Notes: a model not told the origin generated them from the letters alone. A DNA stretch of 64,000 bases from Neonectria sp. B-13 (GCA_002682825.1 NOKP01000003.1:1550001-1614000); one strand, 5' to 3'; shown: positions 46,681 through 59,315, numbered from the stretch's first letter. Numbers and translations: made by a program.

Positions 46681-48645
46681 ATGTTGTCCGGGAAAAGACT
46701 GAACACGTTTGTACGCATGATATGACATCTCATTCGGCTTGCCTTTCGAACCGGCTAACACTGTTTCCCCCTAGGTTATTCTCTTCTCCACCTTGGGAAG
46801 TCTCACATATGGGTATTGCGCCTGTATTATCGCTACTACATTGGGGCAGCCCAGCTTCATCAAGTATATGGGATTGGATACAGCATCCAACAGGACTCAG
46901 TTGGAGGGTGCCATCAATGGCTTGTTCCAGGCGGGCGGTCTGATCGGAACTCTTGCCTGTAGCGAGGCCGCTGATCGCCTGGGCCGGAAGAAGGCCATCC
47001 TTATCGCCGCCTGTCTTTGCGTCATAGGCGGTGCACTGCAAGCCGGCTCAGTACATGTTGGCATGTTCGTCGCGGCGAGATTCATCACTGGCTGTAGTGT
47101 CGGTACGTAGTCTCGAGAGAGCTGATAGTCAGACAATCACGCGTTACTAACATACATCTCTTCCAGGTGCACTTGTTACACTTGTACCTCTCTTCCAGAG
47201 TGAGATGGCGCCACCGCAAACTCGAGGTTGGTTGGTAGGCCTCCATGGTATGTGTGTCCCCCAGATATTGCTCGAGTCGGCTCTCTGATGGCATGTTCCA
47301 GGTGTCTTTATTCTTCTCGGCTACTCGATTGCGAGTTGGGTCGGCGTAGGCTTCTTCTTCGTCGACGTTGGCGGTGCTCAGTGGCGACCACCCCTAGCCT
47401 TCCAGTGTATCTTCCCATTGTTGCTTGCTGCTGGGGTGTCGCGTCTCCCTGAATCCCCCCGATGGTGTAAGTACTCTCGTTTCTGCCCACTCAGCGCCAC
47501 GATCTAGATGGGGTCGTTGAAGCTGTGCTGACTCGCCCATAAGTGATCGAACGGGGACGAACGGACGAAGCAAAAGAGATCCTATTCAGCTTGCACGAGT
47601 CCGAAGACGATCACTCGCATGTGTTCGCGGAGACCGAGCTTTCGCAGATCAAAACGCAGCTGGATTACGAGCGGACGCTCCCTTCGTCGTGGGCGTCGCT
47701 CTTCACAGTCCCATCCTACCGAAAGCGCGCCATTATAGGATTTCTGACCATGTTCTGTGCCCAAGGCTCTGGAACTCAGGTCATCAACAGTAGGTCCAGA
47801 GAGATCACTTGTATACAACGTGATCATGCGGCTGATAGATGACTAGATTTCGGGCCTTTGCTGTACTCTGGTCTTGGTTATAGTAGCCGTAATCAGCTCC
47901 TGCTCCAGGCAGGCTGGATTACCTACGGTCCAATCGGCAACTTCATCAACGCGATTCTCCTGGACAAGCTGGGTCGCAAGCCAATCATGGGTAAGGGGCA
48001 TTGAAATCTCACCTTGGCGATTTCGAACTGACCGTGGTAGTGTTTGGGCTTGCTGGAACCGCCATGGCCCTGCTCGGCGAGTTGATCATGCTTGCACTCT
48101 TCACCGGCTCCGATAACCGTGCCGCACTCAGCGCTGCCGTTTTCTTCTTGTTCTTGCACATCGGATTGTAGGTCAACCTTGTCCGCTCGTTGCCGATCGC
48201 AGCTAATTGTACCTTCGCTAGCTATGCGTCGTGCTTGGACGCTTCAACCTACGTTTATGCTTCTGAAATCTGGCCAACCCATCTGCGGGCCAAAGGCTGC
48301 TCGTTGTCGACAAGTGGGCTGTTTGTATGCTCGCTCATCTTGCTCATGGCTGCCCCTACTGCCTTTGCTGCCATCTCGTGGCGATATTATCTCGTCTTCT
48401 TCTCTCTCACATTCACTTCCATTTGGATCTTCGCATTCTACTTCCCAGAGGTAAGGCTATCACAGCAAGGTACCGCGATTGAGGCTAATCATTTGTTACA
48501 GACAAAGGGATTGCCACTAGAAGAAGTTGCCCAACTATTTGGAGACCATGTCGAGTTACACATCGTAGAGGGTACAATCCTGGAGGACACTGCTAGCAAG
48601 CTCAACAGCACTACTGAGCGCGAAGTTAAAAAGGAGTCGGCTTGA
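46681..48645 (+). CDS. MFS transporter, sugar-porter family
   Basis: Nine exons (46681-46710, 46775-47102, 47167-47247, 47302-47466, 47544-47789, 47847-47990, 48041-48167, 48222-48450, 48502-48645) give 497 residues; introns are 50-77 bp with good branch points. Sugar-porter marks are present: DRLGRKKAILIAACLC in loop 2-3, RLPESPRW ending the sixth helix region, DKLGRKPIM in loop 8-9 and PETKGLPLEEVAQLFGD after the last helix. Twelve membrane segments are expected. Members carry hexoses, polyols, quinate and other acids as proton symporters. The divergent position next to the nitrilase suggests uptake of a nitrile or of a related plant compound. The first exon is only 30 bp. Confidence 0.88.
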
Positions 48646-48907
48646 CCTCAGACATAGCATAGCTCTATCATGATGTTGAATTCGTCTGCTACAGGTTAAT
48701 TAGTTTGCAGCAACCACTGGTCTCAATCTAGGTATCATAACACGCGCAACTGTCATAGCATAGTTTAGCTCAGTTGGAACTAACGGTGGCTGGCAGTGCA
48801 GGCAAATACATAACAAAGAAGATTGACCATGTTAATACAAGTCTATAATTTTAACAATTTTGTTACAATAATGTCGCTCCTCATGAAGTCCCGATTACAT
48901 AGTCGCC

Positions 48908-51386
48908 TCAGTTGCTGTTTAATCCAGCCCACGGTTGGCAGTCCAGTTCTTGCCAAAGGCCGAGCGAAAGTGCATCGTCAACGCCATCCAAGTCTTCAAA
49001 GAGCCAGGGAGGCATGCCGGAGTCTAATATAGGTGGCATCTGTAAGCCTTCGGATGTTGAATCATCATCTTGCAGCTTGCTGTCCGGACTCGGTATTCCG
49101 ACACTCAGCGCACCTTGAATATCCTCGCACACAGACCACTCTTCAGCCAGCTGGCGAATCGCGAGTAATGCACGCCGGCTCCATGCCCATGCAGTACTCA
49201 TTTCATCCAGCGCTGTGACTAAAGTCTCCAAAGAGCTCACACTTCGACGCCGTGCGCTAAATTCCGCCGCTGTTGCCTCTACAAGGACAATAATGGCGGC
49301 TGTAAAGGCGCAATGGACGGCGGAAATAGGGATGCGCCGCTGGATAACCGTAAGAAGACGAAACTCATAGTCGACATTATCTGCGAGACTTACCAGGGTG
49401 TAGTGGTTGCGGTAGAGTTTAAAGATGTTGGCTATAGAGTGAGCTGACTGGCTGCATTCTTTCAAGTGGATAGGAGCTGCATCAGGCTTCACAGTCTTTG
49501 AGCCTCCTGTAGTCTTTTGGACTCTAATGAATGGTCGATGAAGAAGTATCACAGCAACGTGATATTGAAGACTTGAAAGGAATCAGTCATAACCCATCAT
49601 TACAACATAGGGAACACGACAAGGATAAAGAGATAATAAGGAAACCGGTGACCTACTGAAGATGGTAGACATGGGGGAGGGCAGGCTGGGAGGAGGTAAT
49701 TGGAAGCCGAAGACAGCTCGGTAGATGAGTGTAAAATTCCATGAGTTTGACGTGTGTTTTGGCAACCAGATCGGCCATGTGCGGCGCGGTGGCGCGGCCT
49801 CGAGGGCGATACCTGTAGTTAAGTGTTAGCTAGTGGCAAGTCACGGCACGAGACAGCCATACACCTCGTCGAGCGCAGATGCTGAGAATTTGAATAATCG
49901 ACAGACGTCCGAGCAGTTGGAGATGATGTGGTTTCTCGGGAGGACTATTCTCGGCCCTGTGTCTGGGGCTCCTGACCACTCTCCATACTCAGGCTCGTGC
50001 TGGGCGGTCGGCAGGGGCGCTGTGACTTCGTGCTCCTGGATCGTTGATGGCCGTCCTAAGCCAATATTGAAGAGTCTGTGATACATATCAATCAACATCT
50101 CAAGTATGCAGGAGGAAAGGAGAGTATGTCATACTTGTCAATAACATAGCAACCCCACCAGACAACATTTCTATACTCCGCCTCCTGCTTGGTGATGTAA
50201 CCTGCTTTGCACCCAGGGTCACAGTCGAGATGCAATCCCAGATTGAAGGCCATTCTTGTCGCCATCCCTAGACGCATTCCAATCAGCAAAGAAAGTGAGC
50301 AATGGTTCCATGAAGAGAGAAACCTACCGCAGTATACCCAGCCAAGTGCCTCTTTGTCCGTCGCTGTTTCTCGCAGAGAAAGCAGAGCTGCCGCCTGTAC
50401 TGTTGCAACGCTAGGTGCTTGGCTCTCATAGAACAAAAGTATCTTTGCTTGCTCCGCAAGTGCGTTGCCCGCGGTGTTCGGATCATCAGGATCGGTGCGC
50501 AACTCCGGTCGATCTGAGTACCGAGCTGCCAAAGCCAAGACTGCCGATAGGACGAGTAAAGAGGCGTACTGACCCGAATGGTCAACGTACAGGTCTTGTA
50601 TGAACAGGTCCTTGACAATGATGTACTGCCAATTGTTCTGCCAGCTCCAAAATATGTCTAGCAGGTGGTCCTGGAGCTCTGCGGAAACTTCTGCGCGCAA
50701 GTTTAGTCGTTGCAAGGTGTCCATGGCTCGATTTTGCAGTTCCAATGTCGATATTGATGATTTCTCGGCCAATTTGCTTCGCAGGAGCGAGAAGTTGCTC
50801 CGAGACCCGAAATATCGCACCTGTCCATCTTCCCCAACGTTCAAGCGTCCAAGGCGGTCGGAGAGCTCTCGCATGGGCGATCGTCGACCCAAGGAGACAC
50901 CGTCGGAGGTTAAGTCGGACTCGAGCTCAGACTCAAGCTCGGACTCGAGCTCATCGTGAAGTTCCGAGTCGCCCGTATCCTTTGTGGCCAGGTCCGGACG
51001 AGAGTGCTGGAGTTGTGACTCGAGGTTCCTGATGCGCTCCTGAAGCGCCTCGACGTATCGTTTGCTCGGAGGTCTAGGCCCCTTTGTTAGATGTGCCCTC
51101 GATATACCGTCAATCGACCAAGGGAGCAGCAGCAAGCTCTTACTTTCGATTACTTTCTTTGGACGTGTATTCGCATAGCCCCTTAGCTTCATAGCAGGGA
51201 GTACATGATGGTCTATTACCGTCACACTGAAGATTCGCGAGGCGTAGTCAGGCGCTTTTGTGTTCTCGAGCATGTGAGTGGGACTCTGGATCGGGGGCTC
51301 ACTTTGATTCTCTTGGCTCGACACGGGTTACAGGCGACAGTCGAGCGCTGTCTTGGCTTCCCAGAAGCCGTGGTTTGTATATTCAT
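48908..51386 (-). CDS. Zn2Cys6 transcription factor 1
   Basis: Eight exons (51303-51386, 51144-51226, 50328-51073, 50135-50267, 49863-50075, 49657-49812, 49394-49571, 48908-49339) give 674 residues. The binuclear cluster is Cys19, 22, 29, 36, 39, 46 (CNPCRAKRIKC...CTPC...C), followed by a linker and coiled coil (RYVEALQERIRNLESQL) and an acidic repeat ELESELESELESD (about 85-100). The fungal-specific middle homology region is evident: YASLLVLSAVLALAARYSD, GWVYCGMATRMAFNLGLHLD, VVWWGCYVIDK and IGLGRPSTI. The first intron falls inside the zinc cluster. Intron 7 (49340-49393, 54 bp) is open in frame, so retention would add 18 residues. Its upstream region has the same dyad as the nitrilase/MFS promoter; it is the best candidate regulator of that pair and of itself. 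Confidence 0.88.
50917..50952. repeat. 12-bp coding repeat, three copies
   Basis: Three copies of GGACTCGAGCTC (the middle one with two changes) encode the Glu-Leu-Glu-Ser repeats of the transcription factor on the minus strand. Confidence 0.85.
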
Positions 51387-51820
51387 GACGCGTATACAAA
51401 CTAGAGGTTCTACGGCAGGCGGCCAGCGTATCGCATGGGAAACGAAACGGGGGAAAGCACACTCTGGAGAAGTACGAATTACGAATGCAGCTGACCAGTA
51501 GTGGGGGAACGCCGTCATTTAGTCTAAATAAAGACGGCTTATCGCTCCACGCTACGGAGTGGATCAAACGAACATGCTGCTTCCCCAGTTCATACAGCCG
51601 TGTAAAACATGTATATCTTAATAGCTTCATAAGAATTAAATGTTAAACTATCTTGGAGATACTGAAACTTTTAATACGTATTACGAGAAAGAAGGTACTC
51701 AAACATTTATCTATACACATTCTTTTAGCTATCTCATCTGGTTGCGGCCCCTGGCCTCAAGATAAGAGCCCCAGTCTCCTTCAGTGGGTCACATACTTTT
51801 ACATCAAGTCATGCTAGGTC

Positions 51821-51837
51821 CGGATAATGCCTATCCA
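51821..51837. promoter_or_regulatory. Dyad 4: CGGATA-N5-TATCCA
   Basis: Sequence CGGATAATGCCTATCCA, with the same arms, spacing and ATGCC spacer as the copies in the nitrilase/MFS promoter, 435 bp upstream of the factor's ATG. Confidence 0.6.
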
Positions 51838-51870
51838 GGCCAGCCACTAACGCTTATCGAGATACGGATG

Positions 51871-51899
51871 TGCGGATACTCCACACTCTGTTATCCGCA
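51871..51899. promoter_or_regulatory. Inverted repeat TGCGGATA-N13-TATCCGCA
   Basis: Perfect 8-bp arms (51871-51878 and 51892-51899) around 13 bp, using the CGGATA half-site of the neighbouring dyads. CGG triplets in inverted orientation are the classical target of Zn2Cys6 dimers. Confidence 0.55.
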
Positions 51900-52390
51900 T
51901 AGCCCAACTCACCGACTACGTTGCAGCAAAGTCATGGGTCGACGCACGTTGTCGAAGTGCTCCTTTATTACGTACTGTACATACAGTATTACCCCGGATC
52001 CCCGGACCACAACTGATGGATCGGTAACCACCGTCATCTCCGCCACCAGGTTACATAGTCACTTCTCCGCATCCCCAGGTCCCCACTAGGGAGGGAGCGT
52101 GGAGAAAGCTTTTGCCGCTAACCAAAGGCATGCACCACTTGTTCCCCATAGCTTGAGAAAAGTTGGTCACCAGGCCAGCAGTGAGCACCGCGTTGAAACC
52201 CTGTTTCTAATTACGGAGTGGGCAACGACCCTCGTTGTCATAAACGGGATATGAAAAAAGGGGTCCTCCTAAGGGAACATAGTTATAAAATATCTGAGCG
52301 CTGGCATCAAGGTCAAAGCGGTTCCCATGACGTTTAATCATTAAACTAGCTGGTGTCGATAGCCATACAAGGGGGCTGGCTGCAAGAATA

Positions 52391-54803
52391 TCATACAGGC
52401 ATATTCAAGTTGAATTGCTCGTCGGGAATGTCCCAGTTGCTCGGTGAGGGCAGGTTAGATAAGAACGACGGTGGCTCAGCCGAGCGCTCAATCAGGACTT
52501 TCGCCAGGCTTCCGTGATCGACCAGTGACCAAAGGAACTGCTCTGATGCGGAATCAAGATCGGCTGCCAGGCATTTGACGTCGAATAGATAACCGTAGCT
52601 ATCGGCACGCGCCTCAAGTTCTTCAAGTTTGGTTTTCTGCCATTAAACCATGGTCAGCTTCCACAGTATTTATATTCGAGACATTGGGGGAGAAAGGAAC
52701 AAACCATATTTGCAGCCATTGGCCACAGCTTTGCCAGTCTTTCCAATACGTCCATGGTCCTCTTGAAATAGCTTTGGGCGTCATAGTTGTCCACATCAAC
52801 GTCCTGGTGCTGCGCATCAGATACCAAGCAATGGATTCCGGCAGCGATAGCAGCGCAATATGTGTAAAACGACGAGTCGAGAGAGATTAAACTGTCAGAA
52901 GCCACTCTAAGCAAGTCTGAGAGTTTTCGTGCGTGGTCTTGAGACAAGCGAAAAGCATGTGAGGCGAAGCTGCTGGGGGCCCTCGATGCTATGGGTCCGA
53001 GCCGGACACGCAGCAGGAATGGATGATTGAGCAGACAATGACAGAGATGAAACAAAGCGTGCGAAAAGATGAGGTAACCAATCTGACACATGTCGACGTC
53101 ATCTTCTGCCAAGGGCCCATAACGGATGATGTCGAGTATGGGCGTTGCACGGCTGTTTAGTTGTGATTCGAGCAACAACAGAGAAGCATTAGTCGCTGTG
53201 AAGTCTGATTTGGGATCCCATGGGGACAGATTTTCAGATCCCGTCCGACCATGCATATATCTCGTGCAATTACCAAAGATGGATGTGGTCACAATAGTCA
53301 AGCCGAAAAGACTTTGAGAAGGGGCCTGGGGGGTATGCCAACTCAGCATCTGCTGCAGGGTGGGCGTTTGAACCCATTCTCCGTTTTGGAATTTTTCATC
53401 ATCGCAGGGAAGTTGAAGGGTGCAGTCGTGATCTAAAATAGTTGCTGGTCGCGAGCGCGCGCATGAGATCAACTTGTCCATGATATACGTGGACCAAAAC
53501 GTCCTCCGGCGCTCTTCGCGTTCCGTCTCTAGGAGGAAGGATGGGGGTTCCGACATGAGGTCGATCTCTTGAGAGAGGCGAATGGCGAGGCCGAGGCGTA
53601 ACCAACCCGAGCTAACCTTTCCCGCTATTGATTCATAGCTGTTAGCGTCTGTTCGAGCAAAAGGCTTGGCATATAGGAACGTAGGACTATGGAAATAAAT
53701 GCAATTGGTACCGCAAGGGAATCGGAGATATGATGCAATATATGATGTCGGTCAGCAGTCCTCCTTACCAGTATAATCAACAATGGCCAGCAGAGTGGCG
53801 GTTTGAATCACGGATAAATCAAGATTGTCGTCGACGCTCAGATTATTCTCGATGACACAGAGCCATGACTGTCGCGAGAATGCGTTTGAGGCCGCATGAA
53901 CTTTTCCAAGGAAGTAGGGATTCTCGGAGAAGCGGACGGCTAATGCGAGCACTGCGAAGAGCAAGCACTTTGGCACCTGGTCATTTTCTAGGCGCTGCAA
54001 AAATGAGGCACGATGGAAAAAGGAATAGGGCTGGTTCTGGACGCGGGCGAAATATGTGTCGACGAGAGATCGCAAAATGTCAGGCGGTGGGATCCGATCG
54101 AGAGAACTATCCGAAGGGCAAGGGACCATTAGTGATAGTGTTCCAAGGATGAGGTTGGACAGACTTGATCTTACACATCCTCGGCCGCGGTTGCATATGC
54201 TAACGAGTCACTTGCGTCACCGAAAGCGGACTGATTCAGGGGGGCTGATTCGGCATGCTTTGACGGCGATGGGAGTGCGGGGGTCATATAGTCGTATAGA
54301 GATGGGGCGAGTGCCTGACTGCGGCAATGCCAGGCTGTATTAGATATCAGAGGGAGTAGCAAAGTAGACGTAGGACCTACATTGAAGGCCCTAGCTCGCC
54401 CTGATTGAGTCTGCTTAGGATCATCTCGATCGAGGAGATGCGCTGCAGAAGCTCGGTCTAGTGTCGGAGTCAGCCACCTAGAAGATCTTTACGACTTGTC
54501 TGACAGTATTATTTACACTTGTTGAGGCATTGGGCGGTGGATGAGGGTTCGATCCATCTCTGGATATCGAAGAAGAGAAGGCTTCGTACACACAGCTGCG
54601 TCGATTCCGTTGACAGAGAGTACATACAGGACGCTCCCCAGAGCATCTAGTCTTTCGTCGCCTGTCGAAACAAGAAGGGAGGAGGGCCGTGGTCAGCTCA
54701 ACTCGGTGCCTCGGGTTCTGAAGCGTGCTCACCTGCAATTGGCGCAAGCTTGGCGGATTCGCTTGATGACTCCCGCATGTGACGATGGACGACGCGTTTC
54801 CAT
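52391..54803 (-). CDS. Zn2Cys6 transcription factor 2
   Basis: Seven exons (54733-54803, 54505-54661, 54381-54457, 54175-54318, 53769-54106, 52705-53624, 52391-52636) give 650 residues. The cluster is Cys20, 23, 30, 37, 40, 47 (ACANCRRRKTRCSGERP...CTLC), interrupted by the first intron within NCR|RRK. A short coiled coil (ELLQRISSIEMILSRL) follows, then the fungal transcription-factor domain: LRSLVDTYFARVQNQPYSFF, LLFAVLALAVRFSENPY, GWLRLGLAIRLSQEIDLMS, EREERRRTFWSTYIMDKLIS and SRPATILDHDCTLQLP. The donor of intron 2 (54504) is uncertain among three nearby choices. It lies 476 bp downstream of the ligase gene in the same orientation. Confidence 0.82.
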
Positions 54804-55279
54804 CCTGGAGACGACTGGGCTGAGTCTAAGCTTAGCGACTGGGGCAGTGAAGGGACAGCGACAGGGGCGATAGCAGAGACGACAGAGACAGTAACTGGGG
54901 TTAATTGCTTCAAGGTGAAAAGAAATACGGCGGGGGCATTTACTGAGGCAGTAGAGAATAGAGAATCATTCAAGCAGGCCGAACAACGATGGAGGGGCAG
55001 GTGAAGCAAGCAGAGGAGGCAGGTCAATGCCCCATCGAGTTTGCGGGGTCTAGTCGATTACACGGTAGATATATATGGACCTATCGGGTCGGCCATGCGG
55101 GGTGTTAATTAGACCTAGTCTAGATAATCTATGTTTCCGACCCGGGTAGTTCGCCTACTCTTGGTATTGTGGTGATTAACCAGGTAGTAAACTAGGAACG
55201 TCGTCTTCAAAGGGGTGGCAAGCGGTGAAGAACAGGATGTTCCCTTTGATGCAGTTCTAACTCTACCTTCTAGATAAAT
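54804..55279. other. Spacer between ligase and transcription factor 2
   Basis: 476 bp; the promoter of factor 2 should be here. No motif shared with the nitrilase promoter was seen. Confidence 0.5.
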
Positions 55280-57243
55280 CTAAAGCTTAGCTTTCGCACC
55301 GACCCGCTCCGCAAGATGCTTGTCACCAATGTCGCGGAGCTTATGCTTTTGGTGCTTTCCACTCCCAGTCTTGGGAAAGTCAGGCACGATTCCTTTCTCG
55401 CCGACCCAGAATACGTGGACGGGGGCCTTATGCCGGCCCAGCTGCTGGGTTACCCAGTCCCGAATTTCGGCATCACTCGGACGCCATTTAGCTGTGGGCG
55501 CCAGGCTTAAAAAGGCGCCCACGACTTCGCCGTACTTCTGGTCCTGCAGCCCAACAATGCTTGCCTCCGCGATGCTAGAATGCTCTAAAACCCGCTCCTC
55601 GATCTCCCTAGGGAAGATGTTTTCTCCAGCTAGAGCCAAAGTTTAGTGCGCTGGATGTGGAATCGGGCTACTTTTAGCTCACCTCGGATGATCATGTCCT
55701 TGATTCGACCAGTAAGGCATGCGTAGCCATCGTCGTCAATCAATACCTCATCGCCAGTTTGCATCCATAAGACTCCGTTCTCGTCCCTCTTCATCACTTC
55801 GTCGGTCTTTTCTTGGTTCTTGAAGTAGGCCTTCTGCAAGCCAAAGCCGCTAATGCACAACTCACCTCGTTGTCCCCTAGGCAAGATGTTTCCCTTCTGA
55901 TCTATCACTTTTCCTATCATATGTGGGATAACGCGGCCAACACTCTTGAGCCGTTGTTCTGGCCCATCTTCGAGGCTGGTCATGAATGACACTGGACTGG
56001 TTTCTGTCATCCCGTAGGAGATGAGGATCTTGTCCAAGCCCCATTGGGCGCGCAATTGCTGCGCCAGGGCTGTCGATAGAGTCGACCCAGCGCTCAGGGC
56101 GCAACGAAGAGTGGTTGGTATCTGGCCCGTTTTGCTCACCACTTCCATTTCCGCAACGAACATAGTTGGCACACTGAGAAGTACCGTAGCACGCTCATTG
56201 GTGACGGATTGCATCACTCTCGCGGCATTGAACGAGTCCGAGGCGAAGACAATCGCGCTTCCGTGGGAAAAGCAAGCTAGGAATCCGAGTACTAGACCAA
56301 AACAATGGAACAAAGGGGGTGGACAGCAAACAACGTCATTGGGCGTTAATTGAAGCATGTCACCCACGAAGCGGCCGTTGTTAATAATGTTACTTCGATC
56401 TTCATGTCAGCATAATACGCTTCGAAGGTCGTGTAATTTCAACGTACAAGCTCGTCAACATGGCAGCCTTCGGAGCGCTGGTCGTTCCTGGCCACAACAA
56501 GAGGTCAGTCAGTAAGCCTTTCAGGGTTCTGGAAGTACAAGGATAGTCACACCTGAGGTGAATTGAAGGTTGATCATGTCATGGGGCGAAACGGCTCCTG
56601 CAGCCTTTTTCAACTCCGATGGGCTGACTCTGCCAGAGGGCGGAATGGATAGGAAGGCGGCGTAGTGTTGGACTTTGACGCGAGTTTCGAGACCACTGAA
56701 CTGGTCAAAGGACACAATATGTCGCAGATTGCACAGCCCGGGCGTAGTGCTACTTTTCTGCTGTAGATGCTTTATGTGATGGCCCAGTTGTCTCGAGCCA
56801 ATATGGGATGCCGTGAAGAGCAGTTTGCACTCTTGAGGATTGCCTATCAGCGAGCTGCTGAATTCAAGTGACAGGCACTTACCGGCTCTTTCCATCGCGT
56901 TATGTAGCTCAACGGGTGTGTAGGTGCTGTTCAGTACGACTACAGGACATCCGATCCTGGCGGCACCGAGGAATGCCTCCAGATATTCGACGCGATTTCC
57001 ACCTAGGACGCCAACGCAATCCCCATGGCGTAGTCCGAGTGCGTACAAGGCTTCGGCGACGACGTGACTTCGGTCTGCCAATTGGCGATAGGAGAGCCTT
57101 GCGGATTGCCAGCTGGAGATGACTGCGGGTCTGTTGCCATAAAGAACAGCCTGTTCGTCCACAAAGGCTCCCATAGACTTGTGCCAAAGGGAAATATCAG
57201 TTGACCCCTTGACTAAGCTGAGATTAGGCGAGGATGAAGGCAT
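55280..57243 (-). CDS. Acyl-CoA synthetase / AMP-dependent ligase, peroxisomal
   Basis: Five exons (56883-57243, 56553-56831, 56448-56487, 55683-56392, 55280-55629; introns 51, 65, 55 and 53 bp) give 579 residues. ANL-superfamily motifs are in order: A3 FTSGTTSAPKAAM (split by an intron), A5 YGMTETSP, A7/A8 LWMQTGDEVLIDDDGYACL and GRIKDMIIRAGENIFP, and A10 PKTGSGKHQKHKLRD with the catalytic Lys. It should activate a carboxylic acid to its acyl-AMP and acyl-CoA; the overall look is of medium-chain or aromatic acid ligases. The protein ends in Ala-Lys-Leu, a canonical type 1 peroxisomal signal. Intron 1 (51 bp) is open in frame. The usual GGENI reads AGENI here. Confidence 0.87.
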
Positions 57244-59315
57244 CTTGGCTGGTTGACTGCAAAATGTTAGGTGAACTTGTAAGGGCTCAGGGACTTCAGA
57301 AAGGGGGGCGAGTTGTCACAAACATATGCAGTCCTGCCTGGCGATACAGGTATTTAGCTTCCCTTTATTTCGGTGCGAATCATTTGTTCTTATACCCAAT
57401 ATTACAGTCTTCCCACTCCGTCGGAAGCGTCCACAAGTCCACAATCCCGTCAGGACGCCGACCCCAGGCTTCGGTCCGGCTATCCGTGCCTAACCGTCCG
57501 CTTAAGCATTTTCCGGCGAGTATCTTGGCCCATATCTCTATTGTTCTTTAGGGCCGCCCTCATAAGAAACAATCTTCGCACAATTCCAGCTCCTCCGATG
57601 CATTGGAAAAACTAAGCTCTCAGAGGCACATGTCATTGCAAGACATGTTTGCCGCATGCTGGTGTCCAAAGTGGCCTGGTCCGTGACTGGAGTTGTTGGC
57701 AGTCTCGGTCTGGGACAGACTCAGAGTCGGACCTAGACCCAATCGAGATTAAGACAGTGTAGAGAGAGGACAGGAGTCCATAATTCAGCGGAACGCCTAA
57801 GAAGGACTCTTGGCGAACCCAACGACAGAGCCTTTGTGCCTTCTCATAACATTGCCGACTTATCAGATGCGGGGCGGCCCCAGTGGAACCCGGCTTTAAA
57901 GCCCTGAGAAATTGTCACCTCGGACCGCTATTCGGAGGGACCAAACTAAATCCCTTGCACAAAACGGAGACCGGTCCGCTTAGCTACTCCGGTCCGATCC
58001 CCACTGTAAGACTAGAACATGGCCTTTCGGGCATCGTTGAAACGACTGGCCACCCATTATGGCGGCTTGCAGGTTCTTGAATATAGTGGTTCCTGGCTTG
58101 CAGCAGATGCGGTTGCTCGTATGCAGCCCTGTCGCTGAGCTACGCCTTATTGTGTTGGTGTTAAATAAGACTGACCGGCAGGCAGGATTACAAGCGCCCG
58201 TGGTTCCGCTCCAACCACCAATTTGGAGAGATGGCACAGATAATGCTTGAACTCATCGGATGGACGTAGGTTTATGGTGGGCCAAATAATCAAACGATGT
58301 CGATTTATGTGCAGTTCAAATAAAGAATGGGCTAATACTAGAGACATACGACTCCACAAAGAGAGGGAATAATGGGAGTTCCACTCTCAACCAGAGATGA
58401 TGGGTGATATTTGGCAATGCCTTCGTTTCCTAGTAGCTTATTGAAAACATTGAGAAAGATAGACCTTATGTTCTCAATCCTGTCTTCCAGTGAGTTAATT
58501 TGACGATTTTACGCGACCTCAGCCGCTTGTCGACTCTTTCAGAATTCATGTTACACTTCAGGATTTTTCTTCCAACGAGTCTAATATCAATGAGCATTTA
58601 GTTTAGTTACGTTATGAATGGATGCGGTAATCGAATGATACAAGTCCAGGGTGATCATGCGGAATCGTAGCTCACCCACAGAGCCTCGTCACAACTTCAA
58701 AGGAATTCGTAAATTGGGTGACCACGCGCTTCTTTGTGGTTTTCTGGTTGAAGTGCTCATTGTTATGGTAGTCGAGGCCGAAGCAGGCGACATAGCGGGA
58801 TATGTTTCGTTAAAAGAGAATGATTAGGATTTAGAACACCGACTTGTCATCATTTAAAGTTGGCAGGGAGGGAAGTGAGGCGTAAGTCAATGTAATATTC
58901 ATTGTTAAAGACTGGTAATGAACTTACTATATTTAAAGTCATATTATATGGCAGCCATTAATGAAGTATTAGTTAAAGATTCTCTCACTTTCTTTTTCTT
59001 TTCCTGCACATGTAATTTGTTCAACATTGAAAATATGAGCATGTACATAATTAAATCATTATATAATATCTAACTGTAATAAGTAACAACTTTATCATTC
59101 CAATTGTGGGGACCCTGTAGCGATAGATTTAAGGTAATTAGATCGGGGAGAAACGCTCTTGCTGACTTAACTTCTTCAACAATTTCGAGTAGGAACCTGC
59201 CTCACCGTGGCACCACATTATCAACATTGTATACCCTGCTGATTTAATTGTCCTAGTTGCACCTTTTACTAAGCACAACCACCCGGGATCACCGACCAGA
59301 TGGCCGACATGAGCG
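57244..59315. other. Divergent intergenic region with AT-rich part
   Basis: 2.1 kb between divergent genes. No gene is seen. From about 58880 to 59110 the DNA is strongly AT-rich (for example gtaatattcattgttaaag), like the island at 6484-6790. The parts next to 57243 and 59316 should be the promoters of the ligase and the GST-like gene. Confidence 0.5.

Larger units (their letters stand above)
51387..52390. promoter_or_regulatory. Upstream region of transcription factor 1
   Basis: 1.0 kb between the factor's ATG and the 3' end of the second factor. No gene is seen. It contains a dyad at 51821 and an inverted repeat at 51871 built from the same half-site as the nitrilase/MFS promoter. Confidence 0.5.
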
